From assembly GCA_021413405.1 (NCBI GenBank), contig JAIOQL010000401.1:1-9336 (forward strand): 9,336 nt of DNA. Direction: 5' to 3'. The notes below the pieces were generated by a model, which saw only the letters and a list, made by a program, of their open reading frames with translations, was not told the origin of the DNA and ran no database searches. How positions within the stretch are numbered: the stretch's first letter is position 1; each line of letters starts with the position of its first letter. The position numbers and the translations under genes are program-made. The DNA is from Leptospira sp. (lineage in GTDB: Bacteria; Spirochaetota; Leptospiria; Leptospirales; Leptospiraceae). Shown here one piece after another: positions 6,897 through 9,336 of this stretch.

Positions 6897-7777
6897 AGAA
6901 ACTTCTCATCCTTGCCGGACCAACTGGGAGCGGAAAATCTGATATTGCCAGCTCCCTGGATAAAGAAATTTTCGAAATTGTTGTTTTTGACTCGAGACAG
7001 GTTTATAAAGAACTCGGGATCGGGACATCCAAGCCCGGAATTCAGGAAGTCCGGTTAATACAACATCATCTGATAGATTTCCTTTCACCTTCCGAAAAAC
7101 TAAATGCCCGTGAATTTTGTCAACTTGCGAGACAGGCCGTCAATGAGGTATTCACAAGGAACCGGATTCCGGTAATAGTGGCGGGAACCGGATTTTATCT
7201 GAAAGCCTTTCTTTATGGAATGTTTCAGGTTCCGGAAACGGATTTAAAACACCGCAATGAACTGCAAAATTTGTCAAGAGAAGAGAGGTGGACTTTACTC
7301 AGAGAGAAAGACATTGCGAGCGCGAACAAATTATCAATAAATGATGATTACAGAGTTATTAGGGCTCTCGAAGTGATGAAATCAGGAGTTCTCTGGTCAT
7401 CCCTACAGGAAAATAGAAGCGAAGGCTTTTTATCTGAACCGGGCGTGGTTATAAAGGGATTATTCTTGAATCGTAACAGGCAAGATCTTTACGAGCGGAT
7501 AAACAAACGTGCCAGGTTTATGATTGAAAATGGAATGATTGAAGAAACAAAATTAGTTATGGAGAAATTTGGAGAGAGCTGCCCCGGTTTAAGTTCTCTC
7601 GGTTATAATTTTGCACTTGATCTTATCAAGGGTAGAATGAGTATAGATACATTTTATGAGAAGCTCTCTCAATCTCATAGAAATTATGCTAAAAAGCAGA
7701 TTACTTGGTTTAACAAAGAAAATATTCTTGTGCCGGTTTCTCCTAACGATGCGCTTGAACACATGAAAAATATATAA
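6893..7777 (+). CDS. miaA: tRNA dimethylallyltransferase MiaA (no canonical start codon)
   Basis: MiaA transfers a dimethylallyl group to N6 of A37 in tRNAs that read codons starting with U. The motifs are complete and in order: Walker A GPTGSGKS (near 6917), DSRQVY, GTSKP, HHLID, VAGTGFYLKAFLYG, DYRVIRALEV, LNRNRQDLYERIN, LGYNFALDLIKG and NYAKKQITWF near the end. Counted from 6893 the product is about 294 residues, close to the usual 300 or so. The frame is open from 6851, but no ATG, GTG or TTG occurs in it before GTG 7178, which would remove the Walker A motif and some 95 residues. The likeliest ancestral start is 6893, now TTA, with AGAGGA 6 bases upstream. ATC 6908 is another option. A TTG there would have overlapped the upstream stop as TTGA. 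Family assignment is very sure; the exact start is not. hfq follows with no gap (TAAATG). Confidence 0.88.
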   Translation, partial: LKKLLILAGPTGSGKSDIASSLDKEIFEIVVFDSRQVYKELGIGTSKPGIQEVRLIQHHLIDFLSPSEKLNAREFCQLARQAVNEVFTRNRIPVIVAGTGFYLKAFLYGMFQVPETDLKHRNELQNLSREERWTLLREKDIASANKLSINDDYRVIRALEVMKSGVLWSSLQENRSEGFLSEPGVVIKGLFLNRNRQDLYERINKRARFMIENGMIEETKLVMEKFGESCPGLSSLGYNFALDLIKGRMSIDTFYEKLSQSHRNYAKKQITWFNKENILVPVSPNDALEHMKNI

Positions 7778-8032
7778 ATGGATGTGGGTATGTCAGCAAA
7801 AAATAATATTCAGGATCATATACTTAATACGGCAAGAAAGGATAAAATAGAATTAACCGTCTATCTGTTAAACGGTGTTCCGCTCAAAGGAAAAGTAGTG
7901 AGTTTCGATAACTTTACCCTGATTCTCGAAAATGATGGAAAACAACATCTGGTCTATAAACATGCCATTTCAACAATCATTCCTCAAAAATTAATAAAGC
8001 TCCAGCCAGAGGATCCGAAAGAAACTACCTGA
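7778..8032 (+). CDS. hfq: RNA chaperone Hfq
   Basis: Hfq is an Sm-like hexameric RNA chaperone that binds small RNAs and mRNAs and promotes their pairing. The 84-residue frame shows NNIQD with Gln12 (E. coli Gln8), the rim residues Arg20, Lys21 and Lys23 (RKDK, E. coli RRER), the Sm1 region VYLLNGVPLKGKVVSFDNF with Asp44 and Phe46, and the Sm2 signature YKHAISTIIP (60-69; E. coli YKHAISTVVP). Proximal-face residues that bind U-rich 3' ends are therefore present. The C-terminal tail is short and acidic, unlike that of E. coli. The ATG at 7778 abuts the miaA stop, suggesting translational coupling. An alternative ATG at 7790 gives MSAKNNIQ, the more usual start of the family, with GGATG 5 bases before it; an 80-residue protein from there is quite possible. 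The miaA-hfq order is conserved in many bacteria. Confidence 0.95.
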   Translation: MDVGMSAKNNIQDHILNTARKDKIELTVYLLNGVPLKGKVVSFDNFTLILENDGKQHLVYKHAISTIIPQKLIKLQPEDPKETT

Positions 8033-8042
8033 TTCCTGAAAG

Positions 8043-8932
8043 ATGCGATATTATTTCAAGACGATATTCAGGCTGTTTTTCCTCGCTTCTTGCATCTATG
8101 TAGTAGAAAAAACAATATACAAAGTCTCTGAAAATGAAATAATCATTGTCCGGTCAATTTCCAATTCGGTAGAAACTTTGGTTAAGAAACCGGGAATTCA
8201 TTTCATATATCAGGCTTTGATCCCCGGAAAAGTTAAGATTAATTTTCTGAATCTTAAAAACCGCAATGTAAAAGTCGGTATCAAAAAGGAACTGAGTGGA
8301 GGCCTTCTTCCTGAAATGGGAGACGATGGACATCTGGTTTTAAGTTACTCTGTCAATTATTCGATTCATCCTGATAAAGCAGAAGAACTCTATGCCGAAT
8401 CTGAATTCAATGAAGAAAAGATAGGGGATATCATTTCAGAGATTGTTCATTCAAAATTTTCAGACAGGTTTGCGATTATTTTCAGAAATCCGGCTGATAT
8501 AAACCAATTGACACAAAGAATAAAAGATTATTCTGAAAAAGAAATATTGGGTGAATTGACTTCAGATAAAATTGCGAGGAAAGGAATTTTGATTCAGGAG
8601 GTCAGACTTTCTAAAATCAATGTTCCAAATCCGCAGGTGTTTTTGCGGTTAATCAATGGAACGGATCTGGTGCTTCGGGCAAAGATTGAACGATCTGCAG
8701 CGAGTATCCGGGGAGAAGGATTTGCGATTGAACAGACAAAAAAAGACGAAGCCTATTTTAATAAATTGGGTAGAACTGCAGAATTCCTGAAAAAATATCC
8801 TGATCTCAAAGAATTTGCAGCTCTTGACCGGCTCACCGATAAAGTACAGGTATTCGTACTTCCTTCTGAAAAATATATGACTGATGCATTGAAAGACAAA
8901 TTAAAACCAAAATCTACGCCAAAGGTAGTCGA

Positions 8933-8936
<4 letters not shown>
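8043..8936 (+). CDS. SPFH / Band 7 (prohibitin, HflC-like) membrane protein
   Basis: This 297-residue protein has a basic, hydrophobic N-terminus (about 5-22) followed by a Band 7 domain: the IYKVSENEIIIVRS start (25-38), KPGIHFIYQALIPGKV (49-64), a SYSVNYSI strand (101-108), the helical IISEIVHSKFSDRF segment (130-143), and a late helix containing RAKIERSAASIRGEGFAI (212-229), like the Arg/Glu-rich helix of prohibitins. Such proteins form membrane-bound multimers that scaffold or regulate proteases and microdomains; E. coli HflK/HflC control FtsH. The fold is well supported, but HflC, HflK or another SPFH subgroup cannot be decided. LASC at 14-17 also matches a lipobox, so a lipid anchor is an alternative to a membrane helix. 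It starts 10 bases after hfq, with GAAAG close to the ATG, and overlaps the next gene by ATGA. Position after miaA-hfq recalls the E. coli hfq-hflX-hflKC cluster. Confidence 0.82.

Positions 8937-9336
<400 letters not shown>

Noticed and set aside
7178..7777. A shorter miaA beginning at GTG 7178
   Set aside because: It would lose the Walker A motif, DSRQVY, GTSKP and HHLID, which are all present in the same frame upstream. The homology clearly starts near 6893.

Overview
The window looks like ordinary chromosome from a spirochaete of the Leptospiraceae, most likely Leptospira or a close relative. This is inferred from several traits together: moderately AT-rich DNA, frequent TTG starts, short secreted proteins with spirochaete-like lipoprotein signals, a DUF1566 lipoprotein, a TPR lipoprotein, and a PdxJ of the variant type known from Bacteroidetes-like homologues. 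No mobile element, tRNA, rRNA or CRISPR array was seen. The genus is not proven by anything visible here.

Left part (1-1227, plus strand): the 3' end of an Omp85/BamA-type outer-membrane barrel, followed 8 bases later by a DUF1566 lipoprotein. The two probably share a transcript and act at the envelope. Next (1234-4659, minus strand) comes a two-gene operon, a secreted S41 PDZ protease followed without a gap by nadB (L-aspartate oxidase, first step of NAD synthesis). It is driven by a recognisable sigma70-type promoter at 4697-4724. That promoter region is shared with a divergent TPR lipoprotein gene (about 4718-5677, plus strand), whose 3' end overlaps the convergent pdxJ (vitamin B6 synthesis) by 26 bases.

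Right part (6522-9336, plus strand): a tight run of a basic/zinc-ribbon/acidic protein of the FYDLN_acid type, miaA, hfq, an SPFH/Band 7 membrane protein and the start of a mannose-1-phosphate guanylyltransferase. The junctions are direct abutments, a 10-base gap and an ATGA overlap, so these genes are probably cotranscribed. The order miaA-hfq-SPFH recalls the E. coli miaA-hfq-hflX-hflK-hflC cluster, without hflX.

Two genes are odd. miaA has all its family motifs but no ATG, GTG or TTG ahead of the Walker A loop: a good Shine-Dalgarno sequence is placed 6 bases before a TTA codon, where a single G-to-A change would have removed a TTG start. The guanylyltransferase has one in-frame UGA at 9209-9211 inside its conserved nucleotide-binding region, and homology continues in the same frame to the window edge. 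Point mutation, sequencing error or recoding are all possible. I did not find a convincing new multi-gene system. The most interesting points are these two disrupted genes, the FYDLN_acid protein beside miaA-hfq, and the SPFH protein with a lipobox.
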